DNA from: Rickettsiales bacterium
GTDB taxonomy: Bacteria > Pseudomonadota > Alphaproteobacteria > Rickettsiales > UBA1997
DNA: 5,970 nucleotides
Reading direction: 5' to 3'
Assembly: GCA_009693885.1 (NCBI GenBank)
Contig: SHWK01000066.1
Span: forward strand, 1-5,970
Every line of letters begins with the position of its first letter. Within the stretch, counting starts at the first letter, position 1. Below, piece by piece: positions 1 through 5,970 of the stretch. The notes beneath the pieces were generated by a model. The model had not been told where the DNA came from. It did not search any database and saw only the letters and a list, made by a program, of their open reading frames with translations. A program made the position numbers and the translations under genes.

Positions 1-2649
1 TCCGAAATGAATTTGCTAAAAAGCGAAGGATTTTCTATTGCCTCACTAACTATCGCCGCACTAGATAATCCGCTGCTTGCGGGCACAGGGCACCGTATTT
101 GCAATGATTGTATGAAGGCATGTATCTTTCAAAAACAAGATCCTGTCAATATTCCGCAAATTGAAAGTGAAAATTTAAAAGATGTTTTAAAATTACCTTA
201 TGGCTTTGAGATCTACTCTCTGCTAACTCGGTGGAATCCGTTAAATTTAACGCAGCCAATTCCACAAAAAAATTCTGGCAAAAAAATTCTTATCGCCGGT
301 CTTGGGCCAGCTGGCTACACGCTTGCGCACTATTTATTAAATGATGGCCACACCGTTGTTGCGATTGATGGATTAAAAATTGAACCACTAGATCCAATAA
401 TTTCTGGAATAAATCAACGAGGTGAGCGTACAAAATTTAAACCAATAAAATTTCTTGATGAAATTTATGAACCGCTATCAAGCCGCCTAATTCAAGGCTT
501 CGGCGGTGTTGCAGAATATGGTATAACTGTGCGTTTCGATAAAAATTTTCTTAAAGTTATTCGTTTATTATTAGAGCGTCGCGATAATTTTTGTATGTTT
601 GGAGGCATTCGTTTTGGATCATCAATCACCGATAAAACTGCTTTTGATGAATACGGCTTTGACCATGTCGCTCTATGCATCGGCGCTGGTCGTCCCAACA
701 TCATAAACATCAAAAATAATTATGCGAAAGGCATCAGATCTGCTTCTGATTTTTTAATGTCTTTGCAATTAAATGGTGCATTCAAAGAAGATTTATTTAC
801 TAATTTGCAAATCAGAATGCCAATTGTGGTAATTGGTGGAGGCCTTACTGCTGTTGACACTGCATGTGAAGCGCAAGAATATTATTTTACACAAATTAAA
901 AAATTCTCTCACCAATTTCAGAAACTAAAAACACTTTTTGGTGAAGAAAAAATCTGGTCTCAATTAAATGAAGAAGAAAAAATCATCGCCGAAGAATTTC
1001 TCTCTCATCACGAACAAATCAATAAATACGGGCGTGCCGCTTTGTTAGAAAAAATTTCTGGTGTAAAAATCTTATATCGCAAAAAAATTCAAGATGCACC
1101 AGCCTACAGATTAAACCATCAAGAGCTTGAAGCGGCTTTAAAAGAAGGAGTAGGGTTTATTTCTAATGCTAATCCTACCGAGGCTTTGCTTGATCAATTT
1201 GGTCATATTAGTGGCATTAAATGCGAAGACAATCAAGTTTTTTCATGCAAAACTTTATTGATAGCGGCCGGCACCGCGCCTAATATATCGCCAGTTTTAG
1301 AAGATGGATTAGATTTTAAACTAGAAGGAAAATATTTTTCTGCGATAGATAAAAATGGTCAAAAAATTGATATATCTCACATGGCCAAACCCCTTGATTT
1401 TAGCGTCTTTACAAAGATTGATGCACAAAATAGAGCGGTAAGTTTCTTCGGTGATTTGCATCCAAATTTTGAAGGAAATGTTGTAAAGGCAATGGCCAGC
1501 GCCAAAGAGGGCTACAAAATGATTAGTGAGATTTTATTAAATAGATCAGTCGCTAAATCCAAAGCAGAGCAGCCAATAATATCAAGTGCTGAAGCTGTGG
1601 CAAAACAACCAATAATATCAGACTCTAAAGCTTTAACAGAGCAACCAATAATATTATTTTTCAAAAGTTTATTGCAAAAAACTAAACCTAATTTTTTACA
1701 AAAAATTAACGCAGAATTTTTAGCAACAATTCATAGAATTGATCGCCTTTCCGACCATGTGATTGAGGTTTCCATCCATGCTCCACTTTTAGCAAAACAA
1801 ACACAATTAGGGCAAATTTTTCGCTTACAAAATTATCATGCTTTAGCAAAAAAAGTTGATGGTCAATTATTGGTAATGGAGGGAGTTCCAATTACCGCAA
1901 TAGGCGTTGATACCGTAAGTGGAATCATCAGTGGAATTATTGTTGAAACAGGCGGATCAGCAAGCTTAATTAAAAATTTAAAACCACACGAACCCGTTAT
2001 TTTCATGGGACCAAGTGGCAAACCAACCGAAATTGCAAAAAATCAAACCGTGCTTTTAATTGGCGGAGGCCGTGGAAACGCCCCTCTAATGGCAATTGCC
2101 CAAGAATATAAAAAGAATGGCTGTAAAATTATTTTCTGTGCCGGCTATCATAAAAATTCTGATATTATCCATCAAAATCAAATAGAAAAATCCAGCGATA
2201 TTGCACTTTTTGCAATTGAAGATGAAAAGCCAAATATAAAATTAAAAAGGTCGCAAGATCAACAATATCAAGGCACCGCTATTGACGCACTAAAAAAATA
2301 TTTCGCCGCCACCAATCAACAAAAAATTGATCGTATTTTTACAGTTGGCAGTGATAAAATGATGGCTGAAATTGCACGTTTGCGTCATGAAAATGTGCTA
2401 AAAAATATCGCAGAAGCGCCAATTGCAATCACCAGCCTCAACGCTCCAATGCAATGTATGTTAAAAGGAGTTTGCTCACAATGTTTGCAAAAAAGAAAAA
2501 ATAGCGCAGGAGAGTGGGAATATTTTTATTCTTGCTCAAATCAAGATCAAGATATGGACAAGCTAGATTTTAAGCATCTTCACGCTAGATGTGAACAAAA
2601 TTCTCTACAAGAAAAAATGACCAAAATGTGGATCAAAACTATAAACTAG
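1..2649 (+). CDS. GltD/NfnB-like plus PyrK/NfnA-like FAD and Fe-S oxidoreductase, 5' partial
   Basis: A flavoprotein that probably moves electrons between NAD(P)H and an iron-sulfur or flavin partner in the cytoplasm; the physiological acceptor is unknown. Residues are numbered from the ATG at 7. C32, C35 and C39 form a GltD-type iron-sulfur motif. G98-x-G-x-x-G103 is the FAD Rossmann motif, and residues 166-179 (GGVAEYGITVR) fit the GltD/NfnB flavin domain. G277-G279 with TAVD is the second, NAD(P)H-binding motif, and 481-505 (FGDLHPNFEGN) closes the FAD fold. Residues 571-800 are a ferredoxin-reductase-like PyrK module with GGGRGNAPL at 686-694. C817, C823, C826 and C843 form a 2Fe-2S site; the first gap is five residues, whereas classical PyrK has four. 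The codons at 1-6 are open and no ribosome site is visible, so the ATG at 7 may be internal. From memory, related alphaproteobacterial proteins carry a further N-terminal region. The second GltD cysteine cluster is not seen. The gene converges on pal. Confidence 0.88.
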   Translation, partial: SEMNLLKSEGFSIASLTIAALDNPLLAGTGHRICNDCMKACIFQKQDPVNIPQIESENLKDVLKLPYGFEIYSLLTRWNPLNLTQPIPQKNSGKKILIAGLGPAGYTLAHYLLNDGHTVVAIDGLKIEPLDPIISGINQRGERTKFKPIKFLDEIYEPLSSRLIQGFGGVAEYGITVRFDKNFLKVIRLLLERRDNFCMFGGIRFGSSITDKTAFDEYGFDHVALCIGAGRPNIINIKNNYAKGIRSASDFLMSLQLNGAFKEDLFTNLQIRMPIVVIGGGLTAVDTACEAQEYYFTQIKKFSHQFQKLKTLFGEEKIWSQLNEEEKIIAEEFLSHHEQINKYGRAALLEKISGVKILYRKKIQDAPAYRLNHQELEAALKEGVGFISNANPTEALLDQFGHISGIKCEDNQVFSCKTLLIAAGTAPNISPVLEDGLDFKLEGKYFSAIDKNGQKIDISHMAKPLDFSVFTKIDAQNRAVSFFGDLHPNFEGNVVKAMASAKEGYKMISEILLNRSVAKSKAEQPIISSAEAVAKQPIISDSKALTEQPIILFFKSLLQKTKPNFLQKINAEFLATIHRIDRLSDHVIEVSIHAPLLAKQTQLGQIFRLQNYHALAKKVDGQLLVMEGVPITAIGVDTVSGIISGIIVETGGSASLIKNLKPHEPVIFMGPSGKPTEIAKNQTVLLIGGGRGNAPLMAIAQEYKKNGCKIIFCAGYHKNSDIIHQNQIEKSSDIALFAIEDEKPNIKLKRSQDQQYQGTAIDALKKYFAATNQQKIDRIFTVGSDKMMAEIARLRHENVLKNIAEAPIAITSLNAPMQCMLKGVCSQCLQKRKNSAGEWEYFYSCSNQDQDMDKLDFKHLHARCEQNSLQEKMTKMWIKTIN
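1561..1668 (+). repeat. three tandem 36-bp (12-residue) imperfect repeats
   Basis: Three in-frame units lie at 1561-1596, 1597-1632 and 1633-1668, encoding residues 519-530, 531-542 and 543-554 of the oxidoreductase. Each has the core QPII, and the DNA core CCAATAATAT recurs at 1573, 1609 and 1645, exactly 36 bp apart. Units 1 and 2 also share a terminal AAGCT or similar triplet pair, while unit 3 diverges after the core. The array sits precisely between the GltD-like and PyrK-like halves, so it probably acts as a flexible linker. The bases are directly visible; the linker role is inference. Confidence 0.85.
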
Positions 2650-2651
2650 TT
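2644..2651. other. overlapping convergent stop codons in a palindrome
   Basis: AACTAGTT is self-complementary. Its centre CTAG (2646-2649) supplies TAG to the plus-strand oxidoreductase (2647-2649) and TAG to minus-strand pal (2648-2646). The genes overlap tail to tail by four bases, and no GC-rich hairpin with a T-tract is visible on either side. Transcripts of each gene must therefore end inside the other gene or read through it. Confidence 0.9.
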
Positions 2652-3182
2652 AGGCACCACAACTGCGCGACGATTTTTTGCATGAATATCTTCGTTGGTT
2701 CCAAAATAAGCCGGACGCTCTTTGCCATAAGAAATAACTTGTATTCTAGATGCATCAATACCGCCACTCACCAAATAGTTTTTTGCGGATAGTGCCCTTT
2801 TTTCACCAAGCGCAATGTTATATTCGCGGGTTCCGCGTTCATCGCAATGGCCTTCAATTGTAATTTTAACTTCTAGGCTGCTTTTTAACCAAGCAATTTG
2901 CGTTGCAAGCACTGCTTTTGAGGCTTCATTGACATCTGATGAGTTATAATCAAAAAACATGCGATCTTGTACCTCAACTTCTTTGATAACATCAACTGTG
3001 CCTTCATTTATTGCCTTTGCTTGTTGTGCGTTATCGACTGATTGGTAAGGCTGATCAATTGATTTATCTTCAATAATAACTTGATCATCGGGCGATATTG
3101 TAGGTGCCACTGAATTTTTTGATGCAGTTTTGCACGAAGCTAGCAATAAAACGAATATAACGAGAGATAATTTTTTTATCAT
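2646..3182 (-). CDS. pal: Pal, peptidoglycan-associated outer-membrane lipoprotein
   Basis: Pal tethers the outer membrane to peptidoglycan and works with the Tol complex in envelope constriction at division. The protein has 178 residues, close to the usual length for the family. Residues 1-16 are a lipoprotein signal peptide (KK followed by a hydrophobic run) ending in the lipobox L14-A-S-C17. K18 follows the lipidated Cys, so there is no Asp inner-membrane retention signal at that position. Residues 18-70 are a hydrophilic linker. Residues 74-178 are the OmpA-like domain: FFDYNSSDV at 76-84, then EGHCDERGTREYN at 110-122. D114 and R129 are spaced 15 apart, as are the diaminopimelate-binding pair in OmpA. 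The ATG complements 3180-3182 and lacks a strong Shine-Dalgarno; an A-rich stretch with GCAG precedes it. No tolB or tolQRA gene lies next to it in this window. Confidence 0.96.
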   Translation of the reverse strand: MIKKLSLVIFVLLLASCKTASKNSVAPTISPDDQVIIEDKSIDQPYQSVDNAQQAKAINEGTVDVIKEVEVQDRMFFDYNSSDVNEASKAVLATQIAWLKSSLEVKITIEGHCDERGTREYNIALGEKRALSAKNYLVSGGIDASRIQVISYGKERPAYFGTNEDIHAKNRRAVVVPN

Positions 3183-3220
3183 ACTGCTTTTTTATGATTA
3201 ATGGAAGTTTTTCTACAAAA

Positions 3221-3249
3221 AAGTTAATAATAATAAAGAGCATTGTCAA
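3221..3249 (-). promoter_or_regulatory. candidate sigma-70 promoter of pal
   Basis: Read on the minus strand, a perfect -35 box TTGACA (3249-3244) is followed by a 17-base spacer and a weak -10 box TAACTT (3226-3221), which matches the consensus at three positions including A2 and T6. Transcription would start near 3214, giving a leader of about 32 bases. The position and spacing fit well, but the -10 is poor, so this remains a prediction. Confidence 0.5.
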
Positions 3250-3259
3250 TTAAGAGTTT

Positions 3260-3277
3260 GTTTTTTTAACAAAAAAC
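3260..3277. repeat. A/T-tract inverted repeat between divergent promoters
   Basis: The arms GTTTTTT (3260-3266) and AAAAAAC (3271-3277) are perfect complements around TAAC. The dyad sits directly upstream of the plus-strand -35 box and 10 bases upstream of the minus-strand one. The T7 and A6 tracts would suit an UP element or a nucleoid-protein site serving either promoter. It has no GC-rich stem and no place downstream of a gene, so it is unlikely to be a terminator. The structure is seen; the role is inferred. Confidence 0.5.
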
Positions 3278-3306
3278 TTGCACCTATTCGCAATATCGGG
3301 TATACT
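3278..3306 (+). promoter_or_regulatory. candidate sigma-70 promoter of the 3352-5685 gene and ankyrin gene
   Basis: TTGCAC (3278-3283), a 17-base spacer and TATACT (3301-3306) make a good housekeeping promoter: four of six -35 positions and five of six -10 positions match consensus at ideal spacing. An A/T-rich stretch at 3257-3277 lies where an UP element would be. Transcription would start near 3312-3314, leaving a leader of about 40 bases before the ATG at 3352. This is the strongest promoter-like sequence I found in the intergenic region. Confidence 0.65.
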
Positions 3307-3351
3307 GGGCATATGTCTAACAATTAAATAATAACCTCAATAAGTTTACAA

Positions 3352-5685
3352 ATGCTGTTTTGGCAAATAGAAAATATAGCTCGCGCCGCAGTTGATGCTC
3401 CTCTTTCTCCAAAGGGTGGTGTTGACGCTTCTCTCGTGACTCCTCCAGAGGATAGTGAAGATTTAAAGAAGCAAAAATTAGAAGCCTTTCGTAGTAAATT
3501 AGAAGAATTAGCTGGTACAATCTATCCCAAAAGCCATGAAGTGAAGAATAAAGTTATTGAGGGTATCCTAAGGAACTACGAATCCTTTCCGACTGCGGGA
3601 AGGACTGAACTTGCAAAAGTCGCCACAGAAACCCTAGAATATCGCGCAGAATTGATTGCAAAGCACACAAATGTGTTGCGAAAAAAGGCAGAAATTAAAA
3701 AATCGCAATTAAATCCCGGTGTAATTGACAAGAGTATTTTTGGAGAGGTAGATTCTAGGATGGGTCGCGGTGAGGATCGCTGGAAATATGACAGAGATCC
3801 TTATGGAGATTCAGAAGTTAGGGCAGCTAGCTCATTTCAGAACAAAATTGATCTTATAAAAAAGGGGACCAGTCCCTCTATTTATACCGCTCCAGTTAGC
3901 AAAGAAAACCTTACTGGGATGTTGTTTGGGTCTAATTATATTGAATTAGTTCATGAGGCAGAGCATCAAACCTCAGTAGATCTTGCCAACAATGCGCATC
4001 AGTTAAATTCTTTAATTGCAACAGGCAAGCTTCTGCCGAAAAAGTCAGCCTCATCTATTGCGATAAGAAATGCTGCTAACGGTGCTTTTGATGGCGCTGC
4101 TCACATCGTATCTAAATTTTTTGGCGCTGCGGAAAATGTCTCTAATTTTGCAGGGAAGGGTATCTGGGCGCATTCTGATCCAAACTATAATAAAAATTTA
4201 CTCAAACATTATCAGAAGCGCAATTTATTAATGTCAGATTTGTTTCGCAATATTAGCCACGATAGAAGCAAAACTGCTGATTTGATGAGAAGATGCCAAG
4301 AGATTTTGGCTAAAGCAGAGGCAGATAATGATGGTTCAAATTACGGTTTATTAGACGCTGCTTCATTTCAAGAGCTAACGGCTCTAGCTAAAGAAATAGG
4401 TAAAAGAAGTGATGAGGCAAATACTCAAAAAGTAGCGGAATTCACAAAAAAAATTAATGATTGTAATGATCAAGTTCTAGAATCTGCCAAAGCAGAAACC
4501 AATGATACTGATTCGATCGCTAAATGGCGTTTGTTGCAAATTGCTCTAATGGTTACACCATTTATGGGTCTTAGTGTTATGGGCCCCGTTCTTAATGTTT
4601 TTGGTGGCGTATTCATGAATTCTGCTGGCTTGGGACAAGGGCTTGCATCGCTTCTTACCGCTGAATATACCGGGCCTTTCGGTTATATTTGTGAATTACT
4701 TCATCTAGATGTAGCGGCGCAATGGCTGTTTTGTGATATGCCGGTTGTCAGTAATGTGGTTAGTATTCTTGATAGCGCTATTTCAAGTGACGTGGTGCAG
4801 GGCGTTCTAGGAAATATGGTGGTTCCATTAGCTGGTTCCGTAGTGGCATCATTTGCTCTAGCTGGTGTGGCGGGAATATTTCATGCCGAAAGAGAGTTAG
4901 AGCTAGGAAAGCACGGTAAAGCATTTAAAGAGCATGAAAAAAACATGACCAAAATGTTTGATGATATGGTAAAAGAGGCCAAGGAGGCAGGAAAATTCAA
5001 TCCCAAAGAATTTGTTGATAAAAAATATGAAATTTTAAAAGCATCTTATGTTAAAAATTCTATCGTCAAAGCTGTTGCACAGCAGTCTGAAGAAGTAGGT
5101 ATGAAGCCTGTTATCTCACAAATAATGGGAGCAAGTTTTTTGAAGGCTCTAGAGGATTATAAAAAAGTAGATGAATATGACGATGTTCATAAAGTGTTTG
5201 ATAGTGCAGATAATATTTCGCCCAAATATTTAATGGATTTTTTAGCAACACATAAAGATGGTGCGGCATTTTATGATAATTTCTTGCTTTTTGGTGAGGC
5301 GCAAAAACAAGTTCAAAAAGATAATAATGACGCATATCAAATTGATGTAGGTGAAGTGCTGAGTAAGTTTGCGGCTATACGACCTACTCCTGCAGCTCAA
5401 GGGTTAATCGGAGAAGCAAAAAGAGTGCTTGCAGAAAAATATATGTCGCAATTGGCAGCAGATTTAAAAATTGATTGCAGTGATATTCCGCCTTATAACC
5501 CCGATGCAACGCTAGACGATAAAAAGAACAGAACAGAAGCGCTTGGTAAAGTTGAGCAAGCAATCAAGGAGTCAGAAATAAAATATTTTGAAATGGATCC
5601 TTCAGAAAAGCGTTTGCGCCCGCCTGATCCTAATGTAAGAACTAAAGATTTTGTTACTTTATCGAGTTCTCAAGCAATACATTAG
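3352..5685 (+). CDS. unknown 777-residue protein with a hydrophobic central region
   Basis: I do not recognise this protein. No N-terminal signal peptide is visible. Residues 35-120 are charged and probably helical, with many Lys and Glu. H201-E-A-E-H205 matches the HExxH pattern of zinc peptidases, but no clear third ligand is seen. Residues 236-270 are rich in Ala, Gly and Phe. The segments at about 394-423 and 485-510 are long enough and hydrophobic enough to span a membrane, with a semi-hydrophobic stretch between them (424-484). Residues 511-600 return to a highly charged helical pattern, and the C-terminal tail (751-777) carries several Lys/Arg. The in-frame stop TAA at 3325-3327 makes 3352 the first usable ATG, although no convincing Shine-Dalgarno precedes it, so the start is only moderately certain. 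The gene has its own candidate promoter and ends nine bases before an ankyrin gene. The pair suggests a host-interaction role, which is inference only. Confidence 0.88.
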   Translation: MLFWQIENIARAAVDAPLSPKGGVDASLVTPPEDSEDLKKQKLEAFRSKLEELAGTIYPKSHEVKNKVIEGILRNYESFPTAGRTELAKVATETLEYRAELIAKHTNVLRKKAEIKKSQLNPGVIDKSIFGEVDSRMGRGEDRWKYDRDPYGDSEVRAASSFQNKIDLIKKGTSPSIYTAPVSKENLTGMLFGSNYIELVHEAEHQTSVDLANNAHQLNSLIATGKLLPKKSASSIAIRNAANGAFDGAAHIVSKFFGAAENVSNFAGKGIWAHSDPNYNKNLLKHYQKRNLLMSDLFRNISHDRSKTADLMRRCQEILAKAEADNDGSNYGLLDAASFQELTALAKEIGKRSDEANTQKVAEFTKKINDCNDQVLESAKAETNDTDSIAKWRLLQIALMVTPFMGLSVMGPVLNVFGGVFMNSAGLGQGLASLLTAEYTGPFGYICELLHLDVAAQWLFCDMPVVSNVVSILDSAISSDVVQGVLGNMVVPLAGSVVASFALAGVAGIFHAERELELGKHGKAFKEHEKNMTKMFDDMVKEAKEAGKFNPKEFVDKKYEILKASYVKNSIVKAVAQQSEEVGMKPVISQIMGASFLKALEDYKKVDEYDDVHKVFDSADNISPKYLMDFLATHKDGAAFYDNFLLFGEAQKQVQKDNNDAYQIDVGEVLSKFAAIRPTPAAQGLIGEAKRVLAEKYMSQLAADLKIDCSDIPPYNPDATLDDKKNRTEALGKVEQAIKESEIKYFEMDPSEKRLRPPDPNVRTKDFVTLSSSQAIH

Positions 5686-5697
5686 GTTTAAAATATG
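5684..5697 (+). promoter_or_regulatory. short ribosome site overlapping the upstream stop codon
   Basis: AGG (5684-5686) overlaps the TAG stop (5683-5685) of the preceding gene and lies eight bases before the ATG at 5695. In the ankyrin frame, TAA at 5689-5691 blocks any earlier start, which fixes 5695 as the start. The arrangement suggests translational coupling of the two genes. The ribosome site itself is weak. Confidence 0.5.
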
Positions 5698-5970
5698 TCA
5701 AAAACTAAATTAACACAAGCCGAAATATATAATGCAATTAGGCTAGGAAATCTTGATTTTCTTGTAGATTCAATCAAATGCGGAATCATTAAGGATCCAG
5801 AAGATTTAATTCATTTGGAGGGAGGAGATACTATCCTTCATGTTGCGGCAAGATATGGTCAAGTGAGGGTTTTGGCGCATTTTGCAGAGACTATAGATTC
5901 GTCGCTCAAAAATGAGAGGGGTATAATAACTGGTGGATACACTGCTGAAGAAGTGGCGGCTAAATATGGT
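5695..5970 (+). CDS. ankyrin-repeat protein, 3' partial
   Basis: Ankyrin repeats are stacked helix pairs that bind other proteins, and in intracellular bacteria they are common in proteins aimed at the host. The first 92 residues are present and the frame is open at the right edge. Residues 9-30 (AIRLGNLDFLVDSI) look like a capping helix pair. Residues 43-63 contain a near-canonical repeat, GDTILHVAARYGQVRVL, matching G-x-T-x-L-H-x-A-A-x-x-G-x-x-x-V. Residues 80-92 (GGYTAEEVAAKYG) begin the next one. There is no signal peptide. The gene follows the 777-residue protein gene by nine bases with no promoter between, so the two are almost certainly co-transcribed. The total number of repeats and any C-terminal domain lie outside the window, and the binding partner cannot be told from what is visible. 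Confidence 0.87.
   Translation, partial: MSKTKLTQAEIYNAIRLGNLDFLVDSIKCGIIKDPEDLIHLEGGDTILHVAARYGQVRVLAHFAETIDSSLKNERGIITGGYTAEEVAAKYG

Noticed and set aside
265..290. Two copies of CAAAAAAATTCT considered as a regulatory or slippage element
   Set aside because: A7 runs followed by ATT recur elsewhere in this A/T-rich gene (for example at 1081) and encode ordinary Lys codons; nothing suggests programmed slippage.
492..713. Minus-strand open frame of 73 codons inside the oxidoreductase
   Set aside because: It lies wholly opposite a well-supported gene with clear FAD-domain motifs, and its translation shows no recognisable features.
1706..1891. Minus-strand open frame of 61 codons
   Set aside because: It is antisense to the PyrK-like module, with no ribosome site or family resemblance.
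2576..2592. Short inverted repeat CATCT/AGATG near the 3' end of the oxidoreductase, considered as a terminator for pal
   Set aside because: A five-base stem with a seven-base loop and no following T-tract is within chance expectation in coding sequence.
3260..3277. A/T dyad considered as an intrinsic terminator
   Set aside because: The stem is almost entirely A-T pairs, no gene ends near it, and it lies between two divergent promoters.
3317..3520. Minus-strand open frame of 67 codons across the start of the 777-residue gene
   Set aside because: It overlaps the promoter leader and 5' end of a much longer gene, and its translation looks like a shadow frame.
4309..4500. Similar AKAE-type peptides at residues about 320 and 379 of the 777-residue protein, considered as an internal duplication
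   Set aside because: The similarity covers only a few common residues and does not extend into the flanks.
5111..5335. Minus-strand open frame of 74 codons, rich in His, Tyr and Leu
   Set aside because: The odd composition is what the reverse complement of Lys/Asp/Asn-rich coding sequence gives; it is not a credible protein.

Overview
The window looks like a low-G+C alphaproteobacterium, most likely a host-associated member of the Rickettsiales or a similar intracellular lineage. Three things suggest this. The first is the A/T-rich coding sequence. The second is a single-chain GltD-like plus PyrK-like oxidoreductase of a type I associate with Alphaproteobacteria. The third is an ankyrin-repeat gene in a two-gene unit with a large protein I do not recognise. 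The genus cannot be fixed from this sequence. The standard bacterial code fits: no in-frame TGA is needed, and TGG is used for Trp.

Layout. Bases 1-2649 (+) hold the 3' part of a long flavin/iron-sulfur oxidoreductase whose reading frame is still open at the left edge. Its two halves resemble NfnB/GltD and NfnA/PyrK, and they are joined by a linker made of three tandem 12-residue repeats. Bases 2646-3182 (-) encode Pal, the peptidoglycan-associated outer-membrane lipoprotein. It converges on the oxidoreductase, and the two stop codons overlap inside an 8-bp palindrome, so no terminator lies between them. Bases 3183-3351 are a divergent control region: a candidate promoter for pal on the minus strand, a better one for the next gene on the plus strand, and an A/T-tract dyad between the two -35 boxes. 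Bases 3352-5685 (+) encode a 777-residue protein of unknown function with a hydrophobic middle and no N-terminal signal peptide. Nine bases later, at 5695, an ankyrin-repeat protein starts and runs off the right edge.

How they relate. The oxidoreductase and Pal look like ordinary housekeeping genes. The 3352-5685 gene and the ankyrin gene are very likely co-transcribed and form the accessory part of the window. I infer a host-interaction role (a membrane-active protein with an ankyrin partner) from this context only. No secretion gene, RNA gene, insertion sequence or CRISPR array is visible.
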